DNA of 48,488 nucleotides from Owenia fusiformis. Taxonomy: Eukaryota; Annelida; Polychaeta; Sabellida; Oweniidae. Where the stretch lies: the NCBI GenBank assembly GCA_903813345.2, contig CAIIXF020000022.1, forward strand, positions 1 to 48,488, in the 5' to 3' direction. This document shows, in pieces, positions 40,282 through 48,160 of the stretch (positions are counted from its first letter, which is position 1; each line of letters starts with the position of its first letter). A program made the translations under genes and the position numbers. The notes under the pieces were generated by a model. That model saw nothing but the letters and a program-made list of their open reading frames with translations, had not been told where the DNA came from and did no database searches.

Positions 40282-40310
40282 AGCGGGCAGATATACTACA
40301 TCTGCCCGCT
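40282..40310. repeat. GC-rich 11-bp-stem hairpin
   Basis: AGCGGGCAGAT (40282-40292) and ATCTGCCCGCT (40300-40310) pair perfectly around a 7-nt loop. It is markedly more GC-rich than its surroundings. Confidence 0.75.
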
Positions 40311-40328
40311 TGGAGCGGGACGTAAAGC

Positions 40329-40441
40329 TTTATCCCATGGTTGCAAGGAGGATATAGATCGAATATCACATGATGATATATTTGATATGTGGATCAAGAT
40401 ATCATATTTTAGCAAACAATTTACGAACCATCGAATATCAC
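40329..40441 (+). repeat. Inverted-repeat arm, left
   Basis: About 113 bp running from TTTATCCC to CGAATATCAC. It is repeated in inverted orientation with moderate divergence at 43190-43296. Both arms contain the ATAGATCGAATATCAC and TTTAGCAAACAATT segments. The two arms bracket the hairpins and the LINE, so the original structure was a fold-back element that the LINE later entered. Confidence 0.75.
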
Positions 40442-40480
40442 TTTTAAACTATCGAATATCACATCTTAAATAGAGGATAT

Positions 40481-40583
40481 CCTATGATTTATGAGTGATA
40501 TGATTTTTATCCACGAATGGATATGATATCTGCACGAGTGAGCGTAGCGAGAGATTAAAATCATATCACGAGTAAATCATAGG
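40481..40583. repeat. Imperfect hairpin with GTGAGCG-AGCGA loop, first
   Basis: The arms at about 40481-40511 and 40552-40583 pair imperfectly (CCTATGATTT and AAATCATAGG at the ends). The loop carries CACGAGTGAGCGTAGCGAG. A second hairpin with a near-identical loop motif is at 40885-41015. Confidence 0.7.
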
Positions 40584-40884
40584 ATGTTCTTTATATTCCA
40601 TAGTTAAAGTCATCATCAGAATCTTCGGGAATTAAGTGATCTAAAACGAATTTTCCAAACGATACGGCGATATTGACACTTAGCCTCGTTTTGAGTCTAA
40701 AGTAGCAAAAATCCATAAACCATGGCATACGGCGCCGCATGTCATGGCTAAAACACCGTATGCTATGGTTAAGTGAAAATTTGCCAAAAATATCATATTT
40801 TACCACTGATTTCAAAAATACCGTTTTTATTTTGACATGTTATCCTATGGATATCATGCTAACTATGGAATAATATAGGAATAT

Positions 40885-41015
40885 CCTATGGCTCTGAAAA
40901 AATATCACTTATATCCATGAGTGGATATTGATATCTTCGCGAGTGAGCGCAGCGAATGAGTGAAGATACTGATATCCATGAGTGGATATAAGTGATATTT
41001 TTGAAAAACTATAGG
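40885..41015. repeat. Imperfect hairpin with GTGAGCG-AGCGA loop, second
   Basis: The arms are about 54 bp and pair with roughly a dozen mismatches. Each contains ATATCACTTATATCCA or its complement. The loop carries CGCGAGTGAGCGCAGCGA, the same motif as in the hairpin at 40481-40583, although the arms differ. Confidence 0.7.
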
Positions 41016-41220
41016 ATTGTCCGTTTCATCCCATTGGGAATTATTATCCAGCGAACATTGAATAGTCAGATAAATTGCAATGGAAATTCCATTTCGTCTG
41101 ACATTTTGATTGCGATAATTCAACGAACGTCATATACGTGACGTAACAGAGTGGTTTGTATTTAATGCGAACGCCGTAAAAACAGGATCCCAAAAAATAA
41201 AAATATATAATAAATATATA

Positions 41221-41243
41221 ATTCAATTCAATTCAATTCAATT
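41221..41243 (-). repeat. TTGAA microsatellite tail of the LINE
   Basis: Four full ATTCA units plus ATT on the plus strand equal a TTGAA repeat at the LINE 3' end. This defines its right terminus in element orientation. Confidence 0.85.
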
Positions 41244-41497
41244 TATTTCATATTTCTTATATAATATACACTATAAAAACAAGCCGCTAGACACCCTAGT
41301 GGGTATATGTTGCGGTCTAACAGAAATCATTTAAATGACATCTAGACTACATATAAAAGAAAACACTTATATTATGTTACATGTAGGTATATAAAAATGG
41401 TATTAACAATTAATCTAAGGATGTACAATGTAAAAATGTTACAAAAATCAGGTATCAGTATAAAATCAACAGTATAGTATGATATTGGTATTATACA

Positions 41498-43073
41498 TTA
41501 TCGATAGATGAGTAGTTTTTTATATGAAGATTTGAAAATATTTAGAGTGGAGCATTTTTTAATATCATGTGGTAGAGCATTCCAAAGATTAGGACCTAGA
41601 TAGCGAAGGGAAAGTTTAGAGCATTTAGGGATATGAAAATAATGCAATTGTCTTGTGTAATGATGATGAATATTAATGTTGATATCAAACAAGTCTTGAA
41701 ATAGATTTTTTGGAAGACTGGGGTGCTCATTAAAGATTTTGTACATGAACTGACCAGTACAATATCTGTTGACATCAAAAATATTTAATATGTTAAGATC
41801 TTCACAAATAAGGGAGCGGAGTGAGAAAGTCTATCCTTATTTAAAGCTAGCCTTAAGAATTGTTTCTGCAGTTTATGTAGACGATCATAAAATGATTTAA
41901 ATGTGTTACCCCAGATTATGTTGCAATAATTTAATTGAGAGTGTATCAATGAGTAGTAAATTGTTTTGAAACTGTCTATTTGAAGTAGATGTTTAATGTG
42001 ATAAAGAGAACCAATGACGCGAGAAATCTTTGTTTCAATAGATTTTATGTGCTCTTTAAATTTCAAGTTTTTATCAATAATAATTCCAAGAAAGTCAATT
42101 TTATCCCGGAAATTTATGTTCTCATTGCGTATTTTGAGATTCAGATTTGTTTGATTTTTTTGGGGTCCAAATAGAATAGCATTGGTTTTGCCAATATTAA
42201 GTGAAAGTTTGTTTGCTTTTATCCAGTCATCTATTGAATTCAAGTTTGCATTAGTTCATTTAAATCATAATCACTATCAAGAAGATTGGTGTCATCAGCA
42301 AACATAATAAATTTTAGATTAGGGTCAACAAAAGGCAGATCATTTATGTAAAGAATAAATAATAGTGGTCCAAGCACCGAGCCCTGCGGAACACCACAAT
42401 TTAGAGATGATTGTTTAGATTCATAATTGTTAATGGTGACATATTGTTTGCGGTCTTTTAAATAACTTTCAAACCAGGACTTAGCTATTCCTCTGATGCC
42501 ATAATATTCAAGTTTTTGTATCAAAATGTCATGATTAATAGTGTCAAAGGCCTTGGAAAAATCTAATGTTATGCCAATGCTCGTTTTCCCCAAATCAGTT
42601 GATTTTCGAATTTGTTCAATGAAATATAAAATGGCCATGTAGGTAGAGTTGAATTTCTGAAATCCAAATTGATCAGTAAAAATAATTTCAAAACGTTCTA
42701 AAAAACCAGTGAGTTTGGCGTGCATGAGCTTTTCTAACAATTTAGAAAATACCGATAAAACTGAAATTGGTCTATAGTTCGAAGGATTTGTAGTGACTCC
42801 TTTTTTAAATACAGGTGTTACTTTGGCCAATTTGAGGGCGTCTGGGAAAATACCAGATTTAAAAGATAAGTTAAATATATACAAGAGCGGATCAATTAAA
42901 AACTGTCTTACAGACTTAATAAGTGATGGTAGAATCCCATCAGGTCCAGGCGAGGAAGATTTTAGAAGACATATTTCTAATTCAAGCTCAATTTTTGAGG
43001 TCTTTTTGAGATAAATAGATGATTGAACTTTTTGAGCTCTTGCTAGGTATTCATAAACAATCGTTTTGCTGAA
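41498..43073 (-). pseudogene. LINE reverse transcriptase, broken by two frameshifts
   Basis: Three consecutive minus-strand frames together cover the reverse transcriptase and C-terminal region. Frame one (about 43066 to 42240) has the SSSPGPDGI linker motif, NYRPISVLSVFSKLLEK, the motif A LDFSKAFD with its catalytic aspartate, GVPQGSVLGPLLF (motif B) and FADD (motif C, the second catalytic aspartate pair). A frameshift of about one base near 42243 leads to frame two (to 41785), which has the NKLSLNIGKT thumb motif. A second shift near 41800 leads to frame three (to 41498), with GPNLWNALP near the C-terminus. The domain normally copies the element's own RNA into DNA at the target nick. The catalytic residues survive, but the frameshifts and the lost N-terminal half make it non-functional. 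Confidence 0.88.
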
Positions 43074-43097
43074 TTAATAAAAAAATTGAAAAAATCA

Positions 43098-43205
43098 AAA
43101 CCATCGAATATCACTTTTGAAACCATCGAATATCAATTTGAAACCATCGAATATCACCTTTCAAAAAGTGATATTCGATGGTTTCAAAAGTGATATTCGA
43201 TGATT
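43098..43205. repeat. Palindromic minisatellite of AAACCATCGAATATCAC units
   Basis: Three direct units of about 21 bp (ACCATCGAATATCA core) are followed by two units in inverted orientation (TGATATTCGATG). Together they form a strong hairpin centred near 43163. The same unit occurs twice at 40425-40462. Confidence 0.8.
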
Positions 43206-43296
43206 TGGGAATTGTTTGCTAAAATATATCTTCATCCACGTATCAATTATATCTTCACGTGATATTCGATCTATATCCTTGTAACCAATGGATAAA
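43190..43296 (-). repeat. Inverted-repeat arm, right
   Basis: This is the inverted partner of 40329-40441. It has several small indels, but TTTGCTAAAATAT and GTGATATTCGATCTATATCC are conserved. Both arms happen to keep an open reading frame with similar translations; see the findings. Confidence 0.75.
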
Positions 43297-43300
43297 TAAG

Positions 43301-43440
43301 GGTTATGTACTGGGAGGTTTTGGATACGGGGTTTTTCCAGAGGGAGATATGCATATCTACCTGAGGGACCGTAGGGACAGAAAGTAGATGTGCATATCTC
43401 ACGAGGGATGAACCCAATATCCAAACCGACCGTACATAAC
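43301..43440. repeat. Degenerate hairpin related to 39810-39943
   Basis: GGTTATGTACTGGGAGGTTTT at the left pairs imperfectly with the right side, which ends CCAAACCGACCGTACATAAC. The apex contains paired ATATGCATATCT-like segments. Sequence and architecture match the 41-bp-stem hairpin, so both belong to one fold-back family. Confidence 0.65.
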
Positions 43441-43878
43441 TGCTTTATCCTATACCAAGTAGAGTTTTCAGTAGTACAAGGTGTAAAAAATAAACAAATC
43501 ATTCATATGCAAAGTCATTTTATTGCATTTCCACTTTTTGGAAGCGGGAAGATACGCCCCGAAGCGGGAAGATATGCACCGAAGCGGGAGATATGACGGG
43601 AGATGTGGAGGTTCTTGATATGGAAACCTCAAAATCAGGATACGGGATATATCTTACCAACTTATCTCCCTAAAACCCTACTTGGCATAGGATAAATCAA
43701 GATAATTTCTACTCGCATCTAGTCTATTCCACATGTTTGGGAAAAGTGTACAGGAAAATCTCCATGTTCAATTGATGTATGATCAACCCTCATAGGGGTC
43801 AATCCAGTTGTCCGAAACCCAGTTGTCCGAAACTCAATTCTCCGAAACCCAGTTGTCTGAAACCAAGTTCTCCGAAAA

Positions 43879-44857
43879 TTAGGGGATCTTATCAAAAAAT
43901 ACAATTTCTTAAAACGAATCTTGTCGCAACCTCTGCGAATCACGACAGCATAACATTTGAATCACGTTGACATCATTGCAAAATTAGGCTAAATATGCTA
44001 AGTCAAGACGTTAATTAGCCCACGAAAGTTCATGGGTAACTTGAGAACTACAAAATACAACCAAATACTTTTCGAACGTACAATAGCAATATTTCTCACC
44101 CAACGTCTTCATAGTTTTAGGAACGTATTTTAAACGCATGATAGCCAAATATATCAAGATACTATATCTGCCTAAATGAAGTTATCTAGTGTTGACAAAG
44201 TTTTGAAATATATTTTATCCAGATCCATCAGAAATTAACTTAGCCAATACATTTGTTCATAAGAATTCTTTAATTCTACCTCGTTCCCAATACGTCCTCA
44301 GACAGACAAGAAATTGAAGTCACACCCGTTTGTTTGCGTGGCATATTTATACGTATACGCACTTTCTCTGATTATTGTCAAACAAATACATTTCAGGAGA
44401 AGAACATAAAAAACAAATGCCTGAAACGAATGCCGAAACATAAATCCCAAGTGATTAAGTTTAGAATGTTTTATTCTTTTACGATTTGATAAGAGACTGA
44501 GACTAAGAAATTAAATGCGACGAAATATTTTGACAACGTAATTTGTATACTGTTTTATTCTTAAAGTTCTATGCGATACCTTATTTTATCTGTTTCAAAA
44601 TGTTTCATTTTATTTTGCCTATATAAAAGAGATTGAAGAAGATAAGATAAACTGTTCCGTAATATATATTGTGTTTTAATAACCTTTTTTAGAATCACAA
44701 TGTAAAATAAATCTCCCGTTCCTGCCATTCTGGTAACGCCATACAATGGATGCAATTCAAAGTGAGAGAGAGAGATCTATGAATATCAGAATGCGTCCAT
44801 GCCATTAGTTTGGCCAAATACATGGCATGAAACTGACGTAAGCTTAAGTAAGCTACG
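43879..44857. other. Interior of the minisatellite-ended element, no gene seen
   Basis: AT-rich single-copy-looking sequence. A 64-residue reading frame at 44561-44755 (minus strand) has no recognisable motif. A GA-rich stretch is at about 44763-44775. Confidence 0.5.
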
Positions 44858-44869
44858 CCCCCCCCCCCC
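44858..44869 (+). repeat. C12 homopolymer
   Basis: Twelve consecutive C bases followed by TTTCTC, just inside the right minisatellite. Its length is likely to vary and it is prone to sequencing error. Confidence 0.9.
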
Positions 44870-44984
44870 TTTCTCTGGTAAATTATGACTTTATTTTTCG
44901 GAGTAATGGGTTTCGGACAACTGGGTTTCGGGGAATTGGGTTTCGGACAACTGGGTTTCGGACAACTGGGTTTCGGACAACTGG

Positions 44985-45513
44985 GGTGTCAATATATACG
45001 AATCGAATGTATTCTCGTGTGCATTACAATATCCCCATTGAAACATTTTTGGCCTGCAATGGACGTATAATGAATTAGAATATGAGGCCGTGTTATCATT
45101 CTAATGTAAAGTCATGGTATTTACTGTAGTATTGGGTTGCAAGTTAATATCAGATTCAATGCAAATTAATCATCTAATATCAGATGCGCGATCAGTCCAA
45201 TAATCTAATATCAGGTCATCAGTTCGATATCTAGCACTTGTTCTAACGACACGGTATTACTAGACTATCATATTATAAATACACACACATATAAAACAAT
45301 CAAACTGGTACACGATATAAGCACGACTGCTCTTTCAATTGAGTATAAATGTTGATAAACTTACCCGGAAGCCAAGACATACACGTTTAGACGATGCTAT
45401 TTTCAGTTCAGTGTAAGAGTAAATGCCCGGATATCGAGGCTTTTTCGTGTAAAGTTTTAACCAAGCATCTAAAATCGGGTTATATTGCGTGTAGAATTTA
45501 TCGATATCAGGGC
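44985..45513. other. Right arm of the TIR element, no gene seen
   Basis: AT-rich sequence. TAATATCAG occurs three times in about 80 bp (around 45149-45226), one of them inside the near-palindrome CATCTAATATCAGATG. No gene, RNA or repeat boundary is otherwise visible. Confidence 0.45.
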
Positions 45514-46086
45514 CGCTACATGCCAGTGGTTAAGCTGTACTCAGTCTATATCTTGTATTTTACACTTCGAAAAAGTTTTTTTTCCCATTGACTTAACATA
45601 GGCACCAACTTTAGCGATTTTTGAGCTTTCAAAATGCCATAACTTCCGAACCGAAAGTCCGATCCAAATTTGGTTTGCAGATTCGGATTCCTGAGATCAT
45701 TCTACAGTTATTTCATAACTCACATGTTGAATTTGGAGAGTTTTTTGTTCTGACCTACTTTTCGGACGCAATATCTCAAAATCGGTAAGAGAAATCAAAA
45801 AACGATTTGCCTTGCGGAATTAGCGTTTTTTCCAAGGAACGTGATGAAAAAAACCCGGAGCGAAAATATTGAAAGACGACTGAGAAAAGTGGTGAATTAG
45901 TGAAAATCCAAGATTTGACCTAGTTCTTGAACTATGACCTAGATAAAAATTTGACCTAATTTCCTAGAAAGCCAGATACATTCCCTAGTTAACCATGTAG
46001 GTTGGATTAAGTAAGATGTTATAGTTGGAGAGAAAATCTGTTAGGAGGAAGAAAGAATGAATAATAAGAAAACAGGCAAAAACAAT

Positions 46087-46113
46087 AGACTCCAGATTTT
46101 CAATCTGGAGTCT
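46087..46113 (+). repeat. 3' terminal hairpin of copy C
   Basis: The 12-bp stem with TTC loop is identical to those of copies A and B. It is followed by AATA and then by unrelated host sequence, which locates the outer right end of the element cluster. Confidence 0.85.
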
Positions 46114-46117
46114 AATA

Positions 46118-46466
46118 ACAAAACAACATGGCTTTTCATTGGCTGCGGAGAGTTTATGACTATTGAAATAGTATATGTGTACATGTATAGGTGCCAATGT
46201 AAACTGCAAACATACTCTTGTTGTTGCTTGCAATTGGAATCCCAAATACCCGGATGCACTATGTACAAATTGTTCGCGAGCACGGATCTCTGTTTGCGAG
46301 TTGAGAAATATGCTTAGGAGCAAGGAAATGGTCAGGGTGGTGCGCGACAAAAGACGTGAGAATCGTGGTTCGAGCGCAAGGAACGTAGTTTGCGAGCTTT
46401 GAACTGATGTTCGCGTTGTTGTTGGAAGTCTTGGACGCCTGGTAATGGTAGTTGATAAGTTCTTAC
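46118..46466 (-). other. Start of the intron downstream of the membrane-protein exon
   Basis: About 350 bp lies between the splice donor (46461-46466) and the right end of copy C. The reading frame of the exon stays open for a while past the donor but runs into the transposon, and its composition changes after the donor. I read this as intron, not coding sequence. Confidence 0.6.
46461..46466 (-). other. 5' splice site GTAAGA
   Basis: On the minus strand the exon ends ...AAAGGAG and is followed by GTAAGAAC, an excellent match to the metazoan donor consensus. The intron interrupts the codon after its first base (phase 1), right after the membrane segment. Confidence 0.75.
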
Positions 46467-46899
46467 CTCCTTTAGCAATGGCCACAACTAATAGTGCGAG
46501 AATCGCCAAGATTAGCAACGTGTTTACAATCAAGATGTAGTAGCATTTTTTGACTCGTTTTATATGCTTCCTCTCATTCTCTCGTTTTGAATTCGAATTG
46601 TTTCGATGGTAGGCATATGGTGGTAAGCTCTCTGGTTCAATTACAACATTGATTCCATTTTTGTCTAATTTTCGCTTGTCGATGTCAGCTCGTTCTGCAT
46701 TGATGTCATAGCTTTTTGAAGTGACGTCATCGGAACATGTGCTTCCATCACTGTCGTCGCGGTTGTAACTGAGGTTGTGATGACCGCTTGTGTGATGAGG
46801 TCGCTTCCAATAGCAAGATTTCACTGGAACTAACTTCCACAGCTCGCCCTTTACTTCGGGATGCTCTGTCATCTCTCGTGTTTCTCGATGATGCTGGCC
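46467..46899 (-). CDS. Exon encoding the N-terminus of a single-pass membrane protein (partial)
   Basis: From ATG at 46872 the exon gives 135 codons plus one base. Residues 1-109 are hydrophilic and rich in His, Ser, Asp and Lys, with a basic cluster at about 101-109 (RKHIKRVKK). Residues about 111-133 are a continuous hydrophobic segment (ILIVNTLLILAILALLVV), then KG and the splice donor. Basic residues on the N-terminal side and no signal peptide predict a type II topology: N-terminus in the cytosol, the rest of the protein outside, encoded by exons not seen here. Upstream, a TAG preceded by a moderately pyrimidine-rich stretch at 46900-46902 may be a 3' splice site. The frame stays open for nine codons from there, so coding could begin in an earlier exon; without splicing, that TAG is an in-frame stop and the ATG at 46872 is the start. 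I do not recognise the family. Confidence 0.65.
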
Positions 46900-47189
46900 C
46901 TACATGTAAAACACAACTTGTAAAGGACAAGGTGCAATTATTGGCAAATATCCCTATGGTCAAAATGAATCATTCGTAGGTGTAACATGAAGAATAAAAT
47001 GTCATATAATACTTTGGAAAATATTGAAGTGCTCGGACACACATAAGCTGAGATAGGGATCATTTCGTTCAGTAAGGTTGTATTGACTTAAATGGGGCTG
47101 TGCACCATTGACTTAACATGAGGATATCAGCAGATCCCAATAGAGGCCATTGGTTTCCATTGATTATCACAGAAATACCAAAAATACAC

Positions 47190-47292
47190 TATGACCTGAA
47201 TCGATTGCAAACTTAATAATTTCACAATACGACACAAATGGTTTATCTCATCAAATGTGCAAATATGAAGTTTGCAATCGATTCAGGTCATA
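47190..47292. repeat. Hairpin with perfect 25-bp stem
   Basis: TATGACCTGAATCGATTGCAAACTT (given here by its ends, TATGACCTG at 47190 and GCAAACTT to 47214) pairs perfectly with 47268-47292. The loop is 53 nt. A perfect stem in otherwise decaying AT-rich DNA suggests either a recent small fold-back element or a selected small-RNA precursor. Confidence 0.85.
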
Positions 47293-48118
47293 CTTAAAAT
47301 TAAAAGATTGTACATTTTTCATCATTTTTCCCTACAAAATGGATATAGAAAAATTCTCCAAAAACAACTTTACACTTATCAAATATCATACAAGTTTGTA
47401 AAACCAAAGATTATACTATTATATTTCATTATGTAGTAACATATTTGGATAAGATGCAGGGATGCGTAGGATGTAAATGGATTTTGACAGACACAACAAT
47501 ACTTCCTGGTTTGGAATCTATGCCTCTACACTTCATGATTGAATTATGACCCTAATAATTGACCTATACATCAATACAGTGCTGAATATAGGTCAACAAG
47601 ATACTAGTGTGCATATAAATGTAATAATTGAAGCAGAATACTCATTTTGAAAAATCAGATGAATTATTTTTTCCCATGGGGAGATCCCAATGGAGGGTGT
47701 ATAAGGTCCTTTAATGCTCTGTTAACAATAAAGCATAAGCACACGTTCTACACCCTACTCAATTTTGTTGGATAGCTACAGGAAGTGATACATACCTCTA
47801 CCTCCTAAATAAAGAAATTAAGTGATCCCAGGGGTGTCTATATAGCCATTGGTTCTTTAGTTTTGACCTTGAACCGAAAACGCGAAAACTAAATACCTCA
47901 TATCTTGAAATCGCGAAGTTTCCTCTGGAGTTTTGTTAAACTTTGTTGTGGACTTTTGAAACACATTCATTGCTCTTCTTACTGTTCAATCATAATTATG
48001 ATCTGTGTTATGTTCTATTCTATATAAGTATTTTAATGGGGTAGGTAGTGACTCATTTAAATGTATTGGAAATATTGAAATGGTAAAAAACTGTCAGATG
48101 AGAAACTAAAAACGTAAC

Positions 48119-48160
48119 CCCACCCCCACCCCCCCCCCCCCCCACACACACACACACAAA
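48119..48160 (+). repeat. C-run and CA microsatellite
   Basis: Short C blocks, then about 15 consecutive C bases (48129-48143), then about eight CA units. A compound microsatellite with no other feature around it. Confidence 0.9.

Larger units (their letters stand above)
41219..43075 (-). mobile_element. 5'-truncated non-LTR retrotransposon (LINE)
   Basis: The element lies on the minus strand. Its 3' terminus is a short TTGAA tandem repeat (41221-41243 on the plus strand, as ATTCA). The 3' untranslated region is 41243-41497 and the coding remnant is 41498-43073. The 5' end is lost just upstream of the reverse-transcriptase domain, so ORF1 and the endonuclease are missing; 5' truncation is the normal outcome of target-primed reverse transcription. 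A microsatellite 3' tail and the C-terminal GPxLWNALP motif fit the Jockey/CR1/L2 supergroup. I cannot place it more finely. It sits inside the fold-back part of the 6.4-kb TIR element and is therefore younger than it. A clear target duplication was not found. Confidence 0.85.
43804..44984. mobile_element. 1.18-kb element ending in inverted 15-bp minisatellites
   Basis: The left end has five units of CCAGTTGTCCGAAAC (43804-43878). The right end has six units of the complement (44895-44984), so the termini are long inverted repeats made of short tandem repeats, as in fold-back (FB) type elements and some MITEs. The interior (43879-44894) is AT-rich with no credible gene. A target duplication is not obvious; GTCAAT occurs on both sides but not at equal distances. 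It lies inside the 6.4-kb TIR element. Confidence 0.7.
39103..45528. mobile_element. 6,426-bp TIR DNA transposon, non-autonomous (Transib/RAG-like?)
   Basis: The ends are perfect 15-bp inverted repeats, CACTGGCATGTAGCG at 39103-39117 and its complement at 45514-45528. Similarity extends further (TAGCGGTCCTG against TAGCGGCCCTG) if a 9-bp indel is allowed. Perfect 5-bp direct repeats GTTAA flank it at 39098-39102 and 45529-45533. The empty site, with one GTTAA in the same core-repeat context, is seen in copy B at 37456-37460. Transib and RAG-like (ProtoRAG) elements make 5-bp duplications and begin with CAC, so that superfamily is the best fit. CMC/Chapaev (CAC termini, 4-bp duplication) is an alternative. 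No transposase ORF was found; the interior is hairpins, a dead LINE and a nested minisatellite-ended element. Boundaries are secure and the superfamily is tentative. Confidence 0.8.
38055..46117 (+). mobile_element. Helentron-like element, copy C, interrupted by a 6.4-kb insertion
   Basis: The 5' part is 38055-39102, with stem-loop (38066-38085), 12-mer (38087-38098) and core units at about 38215 and 38692. The 3' part is 45529-46117, with a core unit from about 45586, then 3' block and hairpin. The two parts join at a duplicated GTTAA and together make about 1.63 kb, similar to copy B. The 3' block closely matches copy A rather than copy B, showing subfamily mixing. Downstream of AATA the sequence (ACAAAACAAC) is unrelated to array or element, which fixes the 3' boundary at 46117 plus or minus 1. 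Confidence 0.75.

Noticed and set aside
40591-40815. 74-residue minus-strand ORF with an acidic tail
   Set aside because: It lies between two hairpins in repeat DNA, has no recognisable domain and no supporting start or splice context.
42793-43014. Plus-strand ORF opposite the reverse transcriptase
   Set aside because: It is the antisense shadow of the LINE coding strand, whose motifs are unambiguous.
43161-43502. 113-residue minus-strand ORF as a gene
   Set aside because: It covers a degenerate hairpin, an inverted-repeat arm and minisatellite units. Its sequence is explained by those repeats; the conserved part is noted as a low-interest finding.
44885-45070. Glycine-rich GFGQLGFGQLG repeat protein
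   Set aside because: It is simply the translation of the 15-bp terminal minisatellite, and the inverted partner at 43804-43878 shows the DNA structure is what recurs.
39099-45533. piggyBac or Kolobok insertion with TTAA duplication
   Set aside because: TTAA is present on both sides, but using it leaves unequal ends (CACTGG against CCACTGG). A 5-bp GTTAA gives perfectly symmetric termini.
46360-46390. tRNA-like B box (GGTTCGAGC)
   Set aside because: No matching A box, cloverleaf or terminator is visible nearby.
45985-46872. A 295-residue protein read straight through from the membrane exon
   Set aside because: The frame passes a consensus splice donor at 46461-46466, then translates intron and the 3' end of copy C. 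Residues after about 135 are not credible as coding.
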